Assembly: GCF_000717875.1 (NCBI RefSeq)
Contig: NZ_JOCT01000004.1
Location: 62,001 to 126,000 of the forward strand
DNA length: 64,000 nt
Source of the DNA: Streptomyces sp. NRRL S-455
GTDB taxonomy: Bacteria; Actinomycetota; Actinomycetes; Streptomycetales; Streptomycetaceae
Reading direction: 5' to 3'
In this document: in pieces, positions 49,746 to 57,642 of the stretch
How positions within the stretch are numbered: the first letter of the stretch is position 1
Layout of the letters: each line of letters opens with the position of its first letter
Notes under the pieces: model-generated
Seen by the model: the letters and a program-made list of their open reading frames with translations, nothing else
The model's database searches: none
What the model was told of the DNA's origin: nothing
Made by a program: the position numbers and the translations under genes

Positions 49746-51427
49746 CGTGCTGCCTCCGGGGCGGGGACGGAACCGGTGGCCCGTACGGGGCTGCTCGCCG
49801 CCCGGCCGGGGCCGTCGGCGGTCGGTCGGGGCGTTCGGGCAGCCCAGCGGACCGGGACGTGGGCCTCGGCGGGAACCGCGAAGGGCAGCGGCTCCCCCGC
49901 CCCGTCGAGGACGCCACGGCGGACGGGCGTCCGCGAGACGATCTCCAGGTAAATGCCGTGAAATGCCTCGATGTTCTGCTCGACCGTGAACAGTTCGAGA
50001 GCGCGGGCGCGGGCGGCGGCACCCAGGCGCGCACGGCGCTCGGGATCGCGCAGCAACGCCACGCACGCCTCGGCGAGCGCCCGCGGATTGCGCGGTGGTA
50101 CGACGAGCCCTGTGCCCCCGATGACCTCGGCGACCGCGCCGACATCGGTCGACACCGTCGCGCGTCCGCAGAGCATGGCCTCGACCAGGCCGATCGGGAA
50201 GCCCTCGACGACGCTGGAGAGGACGGTCACCGCGCCGACGGCGTAGGCGTCGGCGCGGCCGGGGAGTTCCGGCCCGCCGGTCTCCTCGAACGACACCGGG
50301 TTCTCGCCGTCGGCGTGCGGGCCGTCGGCCTCGTCGGGGAAGAACTGGGCGGCCAGTGTCCGGCAGTGGCCGAGGTAGGCAGCGCCCTCGGGGCCGACGG
50401 CGGTACCGACGATGCGCAGTCGCGTCCTCGGCTCCTGTCTGCGGATCTCCGCGAAGGCGTGCAGCAGTGAGACCAGGTCCTTGGCGGGCTCGACGCGCCC
50501 GACCCAGACGAGCGTGTCAGGGTCGGCGTCATCCGGGAACTCGCCCACCTGCGCGAAGGGACGGGCGTCCATGCCGGGGTAGACGGTGCGGATCTTCTCG
50601 CGGTCGGCGCCGCAGCGCTCCTGCCAGCGGCGGGCGTGGGTGTTGCCGGCCGTGACGACCACGGCCCGTTCGTAGGTTTCGGCCGCGAGCCCGGCCTGGA
50701 AGGCCGCAAGCAGGGACCGTACGGCGGGCGGGGCGTCCGGGGCGGTGAGGTAGTGCGTCCGCAGGCGCACCCCGTACTCGGTCACCAGCAGGGGCACACC
50801 GGAGAAGTGGCGGGCCAGCAGGCCGGGCAGGGCGGCCGTACCGCCGGACGCGGCGTGGCAGAGGTCGACCGCGCCGAGCCCGTCGTCCTCGTACCAGTCG
50901 AGGGAGAGCGGACGCAGGGCGCGGTCCAGGTGGGCCGCGACGGCCAGCAGATCGGGTACGCGCGCCTCGCGTGCCGCGCGGTGGGCGCCGGGCGCACGAC
51001 AGGCGCGTTCCAGCGTGCGCACGGCGGCCTCGGAGCGGAGGGCTCCTGCCAGTGCGCCTTCTTCACGGGCGAGTTCGGCCAGCCCGTACAGAGCGTTGCC
51101 GAAACGGTCCGCCTCAGGGGTCGACGCACCCCCGGAAGCTCCGCACAGCACGGCCGCCAGTTCGCCGAAGCACTCGGTGAACCGCCGGCGGGCGCGGCGG
51201 CCCAGAACCGGTTTGTCCTCCTCGGACGCCCACAGCGGTGCGGTGCGCACCCTGCGCACATGCGACGGCAGCGGGATCCAGCCCTCGTCCTCCTGGTGTT
51301 CGCTGCGGCTGAGCGCGTAGACGTCGAACTCGTGCTGTGCGAGCCCGCGCACCAGCCGGTCGCACCAGAGCCTGGCGTCACCGCTCACGTACGGATAGCC
51401 ACCCTCCGTAAGCAATCCGATGCGCAC
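49742..51427 (-). CDS. PelF-like GT4 glycosyltransferase (DUF3492 + GT4)
   Basis: 561-residue glycosyltransferase. The N-terminal DUF3492 region (IGLLTEGGYPYVSGDA, and VDLCHAASGG) and the C-terminal GT4 domain with WVGRVEPAKDL and EGFPIGLVEAMLCGR...TDVGAVAEV (the E-x7-E donor motif) match the PelF type, which polymerises amino sugars in Pel polysaccharide synthesis. GTG 51427 follows GGGGG by 7 bases; the longer frame upstream is not family-like. Coupled to the following membrane protein. Confidence 0.85.
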   Translation of the reverse strand: MRIGLLTEGGYPYVSGDARLWCDRLVRGLAQHEFDVYALSRSEHQEDEGWIPLPSHVRRVRTAPLWASEEDKPVLGRRARRRFTECFGELAAVLCGASGGASTPEADRFGNALYGLAELAREEGALAGALRSEAAVRTLERACRAPGAHRAAREARVPDLLAVAAHLDRALRPLSLDWYEDDGLGAVDLCHAASGGTAALPGLLARHFSGVPLLVTEYGVRLRTHYLTAPDAPPAVRSLLAAFQAGLAAETYERAVVVTAGNTHARRWQERCGADREKIRTVYPGMDARPFAQVGEFPDDADPDTLVWVGRVEPAKDLVSLLHAFAEIRRQEPRTRLRIVGTAVGPEGAAYLGHCRTLAAQFFPDEADGPHADGENPVSFEETGGPELPGRADAYAVGAVTVLSSVVEGFPIGLVEAMLCGRATVSTDVGAVAEVIGGTGLVVPPRNPRALAEACVALLRDPERRARLGAAARARALELFTVEQNIEAFHGIYLEIVSRTPVRRGVLDGAGEPLPFAVPAEAHVPVRWAARTPRPTADGPGRAASSPVRATGSVPAPEAAR

Positions 51428-51649
51428 GAGTGCACCCCCGATCTCCCGGTTGGGGAGCCGCCGTTGTCCCGGCGGCTCGCAGCGGGACGAACGTATGCGG
51501 ACAAGGCGGTGGTGCGACGGACGGTTGTCCGTCGCACCACCAAAAGGGGTGAACGGTCGTAACTTTCCTGTGCGGGTCGCGTTCCGTCGCGCTAGGAGAT
51601 CACCGGACGCGGTCGGCGCGAGGCACGCCACACCCGCGTGTGACGCCTG

Positions 51650-53179
51650 TCAGCTCCCGGGGTACGGCCAGGGGTTGGGCAGGCAGTGGATGCCGTCGTG
51701 GTCGATGAACTTGGTCTGCTGCTGCATGACCGGGGCGAGGCCGCCGTCCTTGTCGCAGGTGACGTGGCCGTAGCCGAGGCGGTGGCCGACCTCGTGGTTG
51801 ATCAGCATCTGCCGGTACGCGTGGATCTTGTCACCGTAGGTCCGTGAGCCCTGCGCCCACCGGTATGCGTTGATCATCACGCGGTCGGTGGCGGCCGAGT
51901 CGCAGGAGACGTTGTCCACGGTGGTGTCCAGGCCGGACTTGGCGCACCAGTCGGCGGTCGTGCCGGGGCTGGCGAGAGTGATCACGAAGTCGGGTCGGCC
52001 GGAGTAGACGCGCTCGAAGGTACGCGCGCCGTCGTGGGCCCAGCTGCGCTGGTCGTTGAGCGTCTTGTGCACGGCCTCGGCGAAGAGTTCGGCGTCGAGT
52101 CCGAGCCCCTGCTCCACGTCCACGCGGTAGGTGAACTTCTGCCCCGTCCCCGGCGCTTCGGCGATGCCGGGGACGGCGTCGAACTTCCCCGAGCCCTTGA
52201 GCTTGGCACCGAGCGGGTACGTCCTGCCCATCTTCTCGTCGTACGTCAGCGGTGCCGCGCCCGGTTCCGGGGCGAGCGCGCGACCGTCCGCGCGGGACGC
52301 GGAGTCCCGGACGTCGCGGGCCTGGTCGGTGGCGGACTGCGACTGCGACTGCGCGTCCGCACCGCCGCGACCGTCGGCGACCTGGCCGGCGACGACCACG
52401 GCCAGCACCGTGGTGACGGCGGCGGCCGCGATGCCGGTGAAGGTACGGCCCTTGGCGCCCTTGCCCGGCGCGGGTGGGCCGGTGGGGTGCGTGTCGTCAT
52501 CGTCCACCCCGTCCGAGCGGAGCCCGGCCGCGGGGCCGTCGCTCCAGTCCGTGACGGAGGCGTAGGCGTCCGCCGCGTGCGCGGAGGCGGGCGTGCCGGG
52601 CGTGAAGACGTCGTCCTCGTGGAAGGCGTCGAGGTACTCCTGCCGGGGCCCGGGCACGGGCGCCCGCCGCTGTCGCGGTATGGCCGTGCCGCCGGTGCCC
52701 CTCAACTCACCCCAGCCACCGCCGGCTTCCCGCTGCTCGGGGTGGCCTCCACGGGCTTGCGGGAAGCCGTGCGCAGGGGTGCCGCCGGAGGTGCCGCCGG
52801 AGGAGCGGGGCCCCCCGTGCGTGTCCCCGCGGTCGGGCAGGCGGGGAACACCGTGTGCCGGTGTACCGTCCGGAGGCCGCGGAACGCCACGCGCCGGCGT
52901 CCCGTCCGGGAGCCATCCGTCGGGCAGACGTGGTGCCCCGTGCGGCGGCGTGTCGCCCGGTGCGGCGGACCGTGGCCCCGGTGTGCGGCGCGGGGCCCCA
53001 CCCGGCGGCGGCCAGCCGGTCTGCCCGGTGCGGGGCGGGGCCGTGCGGCCTCCCCGGCTCGTGTCCGGCGCCTGACTCGGCCCTGGCCTCTGTGCCGGCC
53101 CGGCCCGGCCGTCCGGTACTGCGGTTGTGTCCGCGTCGTCGCCCTTGGCGACGGGCCCGCGGCGGCTGTGGCGTCCCAC
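51650..53179 (-). CDS. DUF3152 zinc-protease-like protein, membrane anchored
   Basis: 509-residue protein: a long proline/glycine/arginine-rich N-terminus (about 1-200), one membrane helix (FTGIAAAAVTTVLAVVVAG, about 250-268) and a C-terminal DUF3152 domain. The latter holds a metzincin-like zinc site HEVGHRLGYGH near residue 475 and ends CLPNPWPYPGS. The catalytic domain would lie outside the cell. GTG 53179 (GRHSRRGP) follows GAGG. 8 bases after the hydrolase gene, so co-transcribed with it. Confidence 0.82.
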   Translation of the reverse strand: MGRHSRRGPVAKGDDADTTAVPDGRAGPAQRPGPSQAPDTSRGGRTAPPRTGQTGWPPPGGAPRRTPGPRSAAPGDTPPHGAPRLPDGWLPDGTPARGVPRPPDGTPAHGVPRLPDRGDTHGGPRSSGGTSGGTPAHGFPQARGGHPEQREAGGGWGELRGTGGTAIPRQRRAPVPGPRQEYLDAFHEDDVFTPGTPASAHAADAYASVTDWSDGPAAGLRSDGVDDDDTHPTGPPAPGKGAKGRTFTGIAAAAVTTVLAVVVAGQVADGRGGADAQSQSQSATDQARDVRDSASRADGRALAPEPGAAPLTYDEKMGRTYPLGAKLKGSGKFDAVPGIAEAPGTGQKFTYRVDVEQGLGLDAELFAEAVHKTLNDQRSWAHDGARTFERVYSGRPDFVITLASPGTTADWCAKSGLDTTVDNVSCDSAATDRVMINAYRWAQGSRTYGDKIHAYRQMLINHEVGHRLGYGHVTCDKDGGLAPVMQQQTKFIDHDGIHCLPNPWPYPGS

Positions 53180-53187
53180 GTCGCGCC

Positions 53188-54261
53188 TCAGCCCCCCATG
53201 CTCTCGTCGGTGCGTTCTTCGTCGACGGCCTCTTCACCGGCATCCGCCCGGCCCGGCTCCGCCGCGCACGTGGCGCCCCGAGCCTGCCGTGCCCGCCGCG
53301 TGCCCGACTCTCCCGCATCGTCGAGGAGTTCACGAAACGCCATGGCCACCGTCTCCGGGTACTCCATCATGGCCACGTGCCCCGCGTCGGGCAACGTCAC
53401 CAGACGCGAGTCGCGGAAGGCCCGGGCCGCCTTCTGCGCCATACGGAAGCCGACGAGCTGGTCACGGCCGCCGTAGACGAGGAGCGTCGGCGCGAGGACC
53501 CGTTCGGCCTGGCGCCACAGCCCCTGCTGGCCGCCCAGAGTGTACGCGTTGACTATCCCGCGCGCGGACCGCGCCATCGCGTCCCAGAAGTACGGCAGCC
53601 GCAGCCGCCGCTCCATCTCCTGCACGGCGTTGCGGAAGCCTTCCGGCGTGACCCGCCCCGGATCCCCGTAACACAGCGCCATCACACCGCGGACCCGCTG
53701 CTCCGCCGTCCACTCCCGGGTGAGCCGGGTGAACAGCAGGGCGACGCCGGGAACCGCGAGCAGGCCCGTCGGTACGGCTGAGCGCTGCACTCGGATCTCG
53801 GGCAGCGCGGGCGACACGAGCGTGAGCGTTCGGACGAGGTCAGGCCGTACCGCTGCGACACGAGTGGTGATGGCGCCGCCGAGCGAGTTGCCGAACAGGT
53901 GCACGGGACCGCGTCCGGTGGCGTCGAGGTAGCGGATGACCGCGCGCGCGTGGGCCGTGACGGAGTAGTTGCCGTCGTCCGGTGGCGGGGAGTCCCCGAA
54001 GCCCGGCAGGTCGAGGGCCTCGTTGTCCACGACGTCGTCCAGCAGCGGCATCAGCGCCGACCAGTTCTGCGACGAACCCCCGAGCCCGTGCACATACAGC
54101 GCGGGAGGCAGCCCCTCGCGCGCCGGGCGCCTCGACCGCACCGTCAGCGTGACACCGGGAAGTTCCACCGACCGGAGCCGCTCGCCCTCCGCGACCCTGA
54201 CGCCCCCCACCTTCGGCAGCACGTTGGCGGGCGGCACGAAGGGCAGTTCGGTCGAAGACAT
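53188..54261 (-). CDS. Alpha/beta hydrolase
   Basis: 357-residue hydrolase: HGLGGSSQNW (oxyanion region), nucleophile in GNSLGG, acid in YGGRDQLV and histidine in PDAGHVAMMEYP. The C-terminal 40 residues are charged and low in complexity. No signal peptide. The substrate cannot be predicted. First gene of a pair with the DUF3152 gene. Confidence 0.87.
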   Translation of the reverse strand: MSSTELPFVPPANVLPKVGGVRVAEGERLRSVELPGVTLTVRSRRPAREGLPPALYVHGLGGSSQNWSALMPLLDDVVDNEALDLPGFGDSPPPDDGNYSVTAHARAVIRYLDATGRGPVHLFGNSLGGAITTRVAAVRPDLVRTLTLVSPALPEIRVQRSAVPTGLLAVPGVALLFTRLTREWTAEQRVRGVMALCYGDPGRVTPEGFRNAVQEMERRLRLPYFWDAMARSARGIVNAYTLGGQQGLWRQAERVLAPTLLVYGGRDQLVGFRMAQKAARAFRDSRLVTLPDAGHVAMMEYPETVAMAFRELLDDAGESGTRRARQARGATCAAEPGRADAGEEAVDEERTDESMGG

Positions 54262-54495
54262 GCGGCAATGTTACGAGACGATCACGTAGTGGTTCATGTG
54301 TTCGCCGTCACAGGAATCAGCCACTTGGGGAACGCGGGCTGGGCATACGAGAAGCAGTCAACGGGATGCGCACCGCGTCACATCTCGGACGCGGATCGCA
54401 TAGCGTCCGGATCGGGTGTCTCCTAGGCTCGTGCAGAGGGCACCCGCGTGTGGACCCTGCATCCCCAGGGACGTTCGTAGGAAGGGAAGCCCAGC

Positions 54496-54720
54496 ATGGC
54501 CGTAGACCCCACCGACCCCGAGACGTTCGAGGCCGAGAACGCGCCGGAAACGCCGGAGTACGACGTCGAGGCCCCCGATGCCGACGCGGCCGAGCAGCAC
54601 GCGGACATCACGCCGGACCGCGACGACCCGCTGACCGGCGTCGACCCGGGCCACGCCAACGAGGCCGACCTGGCGGAACAGGCCCGGATCGTCTCGCTCG
54701 ACGAGGACGACTACCGGTGA
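54496..54720 (+). CDS. Small acidic protein
   Basis: 74-residue, very acidic, lacking basic or hydrophobic segments (PETFEAENAPETPEYDVEAP; ends DEDDYR), so it is probably disordered. GGAAGGGA lies about 9 bases before the ATG. No function recognised. The 234 bases upstream, between divergent genes, hold a possible promoter with no clear match. Confidence 0.7.
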   Translation: MAVDPTDPETFEAENAPETPEYDVEAPDADAAEQHADITPDRDDPLTGVDPGHANEADLAEQARIVSLDEDDYR

Positions 54721-54926
54721 CGAAGGCCGCCGAGGGCGGCACGGAGCACCACTGAGCAGGAAAGGAGCCGCATTTTGCCCGCTCTGCCCCTGTTTGAAAC
54801 CTTCTCAGCCACTTTCGTAACCGTCCGGTCCGTGAAATTCTGCGCTCTCACCGCGCACACCACGGTTACCGAAAAGTACGATGGCGACGCGGCCAGATCC
54901 GCACGTGGACGACTATGGGAGGCGGC

Positions 54927-55574
54927 GTGACAGCCATCGAGCAGACAGAGGCGGTTCGCCCGCGGGGCACACGCCTGCCGCGCCGTGCCCGACGGAACCA
55001 GCTCCTGGGCGCCGCCCAGGAGGTCTTCGTGGCCCAGGGCTACCACGCGGCCGCGATGGACGACATCGCCGAGCGGGCCGGCGTCAGCAAGCCGGTGCTC
55101 TACCAGCACTTTCCGGGCAAGCTCGACCTCTATCTCGCGCTGCTGGACCAGCACTGCGAATCGCTCATCCAGTCCGTACGGCACGCGCTGGCGTCGACGA
55201 CCGACAACAAGCAGCGCGTGCGCGCCACGATGGACGCCTACTTCGCGTACGTGGAGGACGACGGCGGTGCCTTCCGCCTGGTCTTCGAGTCGGACCTGAC
55301 GAACGAGCCCGCCGTGCGCGAGCGCGTCGACAAGGTCACCAACGAGTGCGCGGAGGCGATCTGCGACGTCATCGCCGAGGACACCGGCCTGTCGCGCGCG
55401 GAGTCGATGCTGCTCGCCTCGGGTCTCGGCGGCCTCGCCCAGGTGGTGGCGCGGTCCTGGCTGCACAGCGACCGCAGCGTGCCGCGCGACCAGGCCGTGC
55501 AACTGCTCGCCTCGCTGGCATGGCGCGGCATCGCGGGCTTCCCGTTGCACGGAACCGACCAGCAGCACCACTGA
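54927..55574 (+). CDS. TetR family transcriptional regulator
   Basis: 215-residue regulator with a TetR helix-turn-helix (RRNQLLGAAQEVF, MDDIAERAGVSKPVLYQHFPGK, about residues 22-68) and a C-terminal ligand domain of the AefR-like kind. GTG 54927 has GGAGG 4 bases upstream; the frame from 54915 would include that site. Its target is unknown; neighbours on both sides are small conserved proteins. Confidence 0.9.
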   Translation: MTAIEQTEAVRPRGTRLPRRARRNQLLGAAQEVFVAQGYHAAAMDDIAERAGVSKPVLYQHFPGKLDLYLALLDQHCESLIQSVRHALASTTDNKQRVRATMDAYFAYVEDDGGAFRLVFESDLTNEPAVRERVDKVTNECAEAICDVIAEDTGLSRAESMLLASGLGGLAQVVARSWLHSDRSVPRDQAVQLLASLAWRGIAGFPLHGTDQQHH

Positions 55575-55709
55575 CGGCTGCTTTGTTCCCGCCCGGTGTT
55601 CGCTCGTGGCGTTCTCGGGCGGAGCATGCGGATCCCCTCACCGGGCTAATGTGTGCTGCGTACGGCGCGGAAGGTCGCGCACATCACTGACCGTCGGAGG
55701 GACATAGCC

Positions 55710-55937
55710 GTGGAGGTCAAGATCGGCGTGCAGCACGCGCCCCGCGAGATCGTTCTGGAGAGCGGCCAGAGCCCCGAGGAGGTCGAGCGCGTGGTGGCCG
55801 AGGCACTGGCCGGGAAGTCGCAGCTGCTCAGCCTCGTGGACGAGCACGGCCGCAAGGTCCTGGTCCCGGCCGACCGTCTCGCCTACGTCGAGATCGGCGA
55901 GCCGGCCCCGCGCAAGGTGGGCTTCGGCGCGCTGTAG
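55710..55937 (+). CDS. DUF3107 family protein
   Basis: 75-residue protein, VEVKIGVQHAPREIVLESGQ at the start and a RKVGFG ending, belonging to a small conserved actinobacterial family (DUF3107). No known function or motif. GTG 55710 follows GGAGGG by 8 bases; a frame from 55653 overlaps untranslated sequence. Confidence 0.85.
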   Translation: MEVKIGVQHAPREIVLESGQSPEEVERVVAEALAGKSQLLSLVDEHGRKVLVPADRLAYVEIGEPAPRKVGFGAL

Positions 55938-55944
55938 GCGCAGG

Positions 55945-55989
55945 CGCGAACGGGGCGGGACGGCTACCGGCCGTCCCGCCCCGTTCGCG
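55945..55989 (+). terminator. Strong hairpin terminator after the DUF3107 gene
   Basis: 19-bp perfect stem (55945-55963 with 55971-55989), loop of 7, followed by TTT. Confidence 0.8.
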
Positions 55990-56144
55990 TTTCCCCACCT
56001 CTCGCGTCAGTGCCCTTGCGGCATGCGGGGTTCTCCACGGGTGGAGCACACCCCGCTCACAGGGGTGGATTGGAATCCGCAGGTCAGGGGTAAGACGGGC
56101 TACGACCGATTTGAGCAGGCCGGCCATGTGGGAGGGACCCCGAC

Positions 56145-56414
56145 ATGCTCCTGGAAGCGCTGAGCTCCGCGATCCTCGGCCTGGCCCTGGCATGGGCGGC
56201 CACGCACCGCCTGGCGCACCGTCTCCCGGCCCGCCCGCTGGTCCTGTCGACCGGCGTCGCCGGAGCCCTGTTCGGGGCGTTCGTGATGCACAGCGCCCTG
56301 GAGGCCGGGCATCTGCTGGTGGTCCTGCTGGGCGCGGTGATCGTCTCGGTGGCCTCGCTTTCCCTGCTGCTGCGTCCCACGGGGCGCATGCGCCGACGAT
56401 CAGCGACGGCGTAG
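56145..56414 (+). CDS. Small membrane protein, three helices
   Basis: 89-residue protein with hydrophobic segments at about residues 5-22, 32-50 and 55-75 and a basic tail (RPTGRMRRRS). GGGAGGG lies 8 bases before the ATG. No family function is known. It converges on the ferritin-like gene. Confidence 0.7.
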   Translation: MLLEALSSAILGLALAWAATHRLAHRLPARPLVLSTGVAGALFGAFVMHSALEAGHLLVVLLGAVIVSVASLSLLLRPTGRMRRRSATA

Positions 56415-56432
56415 CCGCGGGGCCTGTGGGAC

Positions 56433-56448
56433 GCGCGGTTCCCCGCGC
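56433..56448. terminator. Short hairpin between convergent genes
   Basis: GCGCGG-TTCC-CCGCGC, related in shape to the repeat at 16621-16642. Confidence 0.4.
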
Positions 56449-56507
56449 GCCCAGTCGGCAGCGGTCCGCCGCCGCGACTCCACCGGAGAAGCACCCTTCG
56501 CCGACGG

Positions 56508-57257
56508 CTACGCGGCCAAGCCCAGCGCGGCCATCCGCTTGGTGTGGGCCTCGGTGATCCGGGAGAACATCTTGCCGACCTCGGCGAGGTCGAAGCCGTC
56601 CGCGACGCCGCCCACCAGCATGGTCGACAGCGCGTCCCGGTCGGCGACCACCCGCTGGGACTGCGAAAGGGCCTCGCCCATCAGCCGCCGCGCCCACAGC
56701 GCGAGCCGCCCGCCCACCCGCGGGTCGGCGTCGATCGCGGCACGCACCTTCTCCACGGCGAAGCCGCCGTGCCCGGTGTCGTCGAGCACGGCCAGCACCA
56801 GACCACGGGTGTCGGAGTCCAGCCGCGCCGCCACCTCGCGGTAGAAGTCGCTGGCGATCGAGTCGCCGACGTACGCCTTGACGAGTCCCTCGAGCCAGTC
56901 CGACGGGGCCGTCTGCTTGTGGAAGCCGTCGTATGCCGCGACGAACGGCTCCATCGCCCGCGTCGGCTCCTCACCGATCTCCGCGAGCCGGCCGCGCAGC
57001 CTCTCGAAATGGTGGAACTCGGCCGACGCCATCTTCGCCAGCTCCGCCTTGTCCTCCAGCGTCGGCGCCAGCTTGGCGTCCTCCGCGAGCCGCTCGAACG
57101 CCGCCAGCTCCCCGTACGCGAGCGCGCCGAGCAGGTCCACGACCGCGGCGCGGTACTGCGGGTCGGCGGAGGCCGACGCCCAGTCCCGGGCGGCGACTCC
57201 GGTGTGTTCGGCGGGGGCGGTTTCCGAGGCGTTCCCAGGCTTGTCAGAGCTCGTCAT
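56508..57257 (-). CDS. Ferritin-like fold protein
   Basis: 249-residue helical protein in a ferritin-like family (MiaE/DUF3066-type fold): E in AYGELAAFERLAED and EFHHFERLRG (residues E and H expected to bind a diiron site), and a later YVGDSIASDFYREV helix. A metal-dependent oxygenase or storage role is possible; not all ligands can be assigned. ATG 57257 (TSSDKPG) is used; a frame from 57308 reaches into the divergent region. Confidence 0.72.
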   Translation of the reverse strand: MTSSDKPGNASETAPAEHTGVAARDWASASADPQYRAAVVDLLGALAYGELAAFERLAEDAKLAPTLEDKAELAKMASAEFHHFERLRGRLAEIGEEPTRAMEPFVAAYDGFHKQTAPSDWLEGLVKAYVGDSIASDFYREVAARLDSDTRGLVLAVLDDTGHGGFAVEKVRAAIDADPRVGGRLALWARRLMGEALSQSQRVVADRDALSTMLVGGVADGFDLAEVGKMFSRITEAHTKRMAALGLAA

Positions 57258-57642
57258 GCAGCGCACAATAGCCCGCCCGCCGGGAGGCGTAAGGCCGTGG
57301 TCAATCACTGTGACGACGACTACGTGACCAAATCGGCCATCGCGTGTGCGGGATTCCGGGGTATGGTGGTAATGCGCCTGCTGGTACGTCGACGTACCTC
57401 GACAGGCCGCACGTATGAGGATGCCCGGTCGGTGGCCCGATCGGCTCCGACCCGACAGCCCTCACCGGCCGTACGGCACTTGCGTACGAGACCCGGAGGG
57501 GGACACCCTCAGCGGCACGAGCGCTAGAGCGTCGGCGCGGTCCCGTGCTCTACGGCCCGCCCGTAGGCAGCCGACGTCCCCGGCACGGTCCGACAAGACC
57601 CCCGCGCTCGCCTCGCGCCGCCCACACAGAAGAGGCAGCACC
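57258..57642 (+). other. Divergent region and leader of the DEAD-box gene
   Basis: 385 bases without a confident gene, between the ferritin-like gene and the helicase. It holds a perfect 16-bp palindrome (57383-57398) and a G+C-rich leader; the open frame across it from ATG 57415 has no family-like sequence. The promoter probably lies near the palindrome. Confidence 0.5.
57383..57398. promoter_or_regulatory. Perfect 16-bp palindrome upstream of the helicase
   Basis: GGTACGTCGACGTACC, about 245 bases before the proposed start codon. Could be an operator or an RNA hairpin. Confidence 0.4.

Noticed and set aside
55653..55709. Earlier start for the DUF3107 gene
   Set aside because: Would put the GGAGGG ribosome site inside the gene.
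57415..57642. N-terminal extension of the DEAD-box helicase from ATG 57415
   Set aside because: Arginine/proline-rich, not like the family, and lies in the leader; the conserved start is at 57643.
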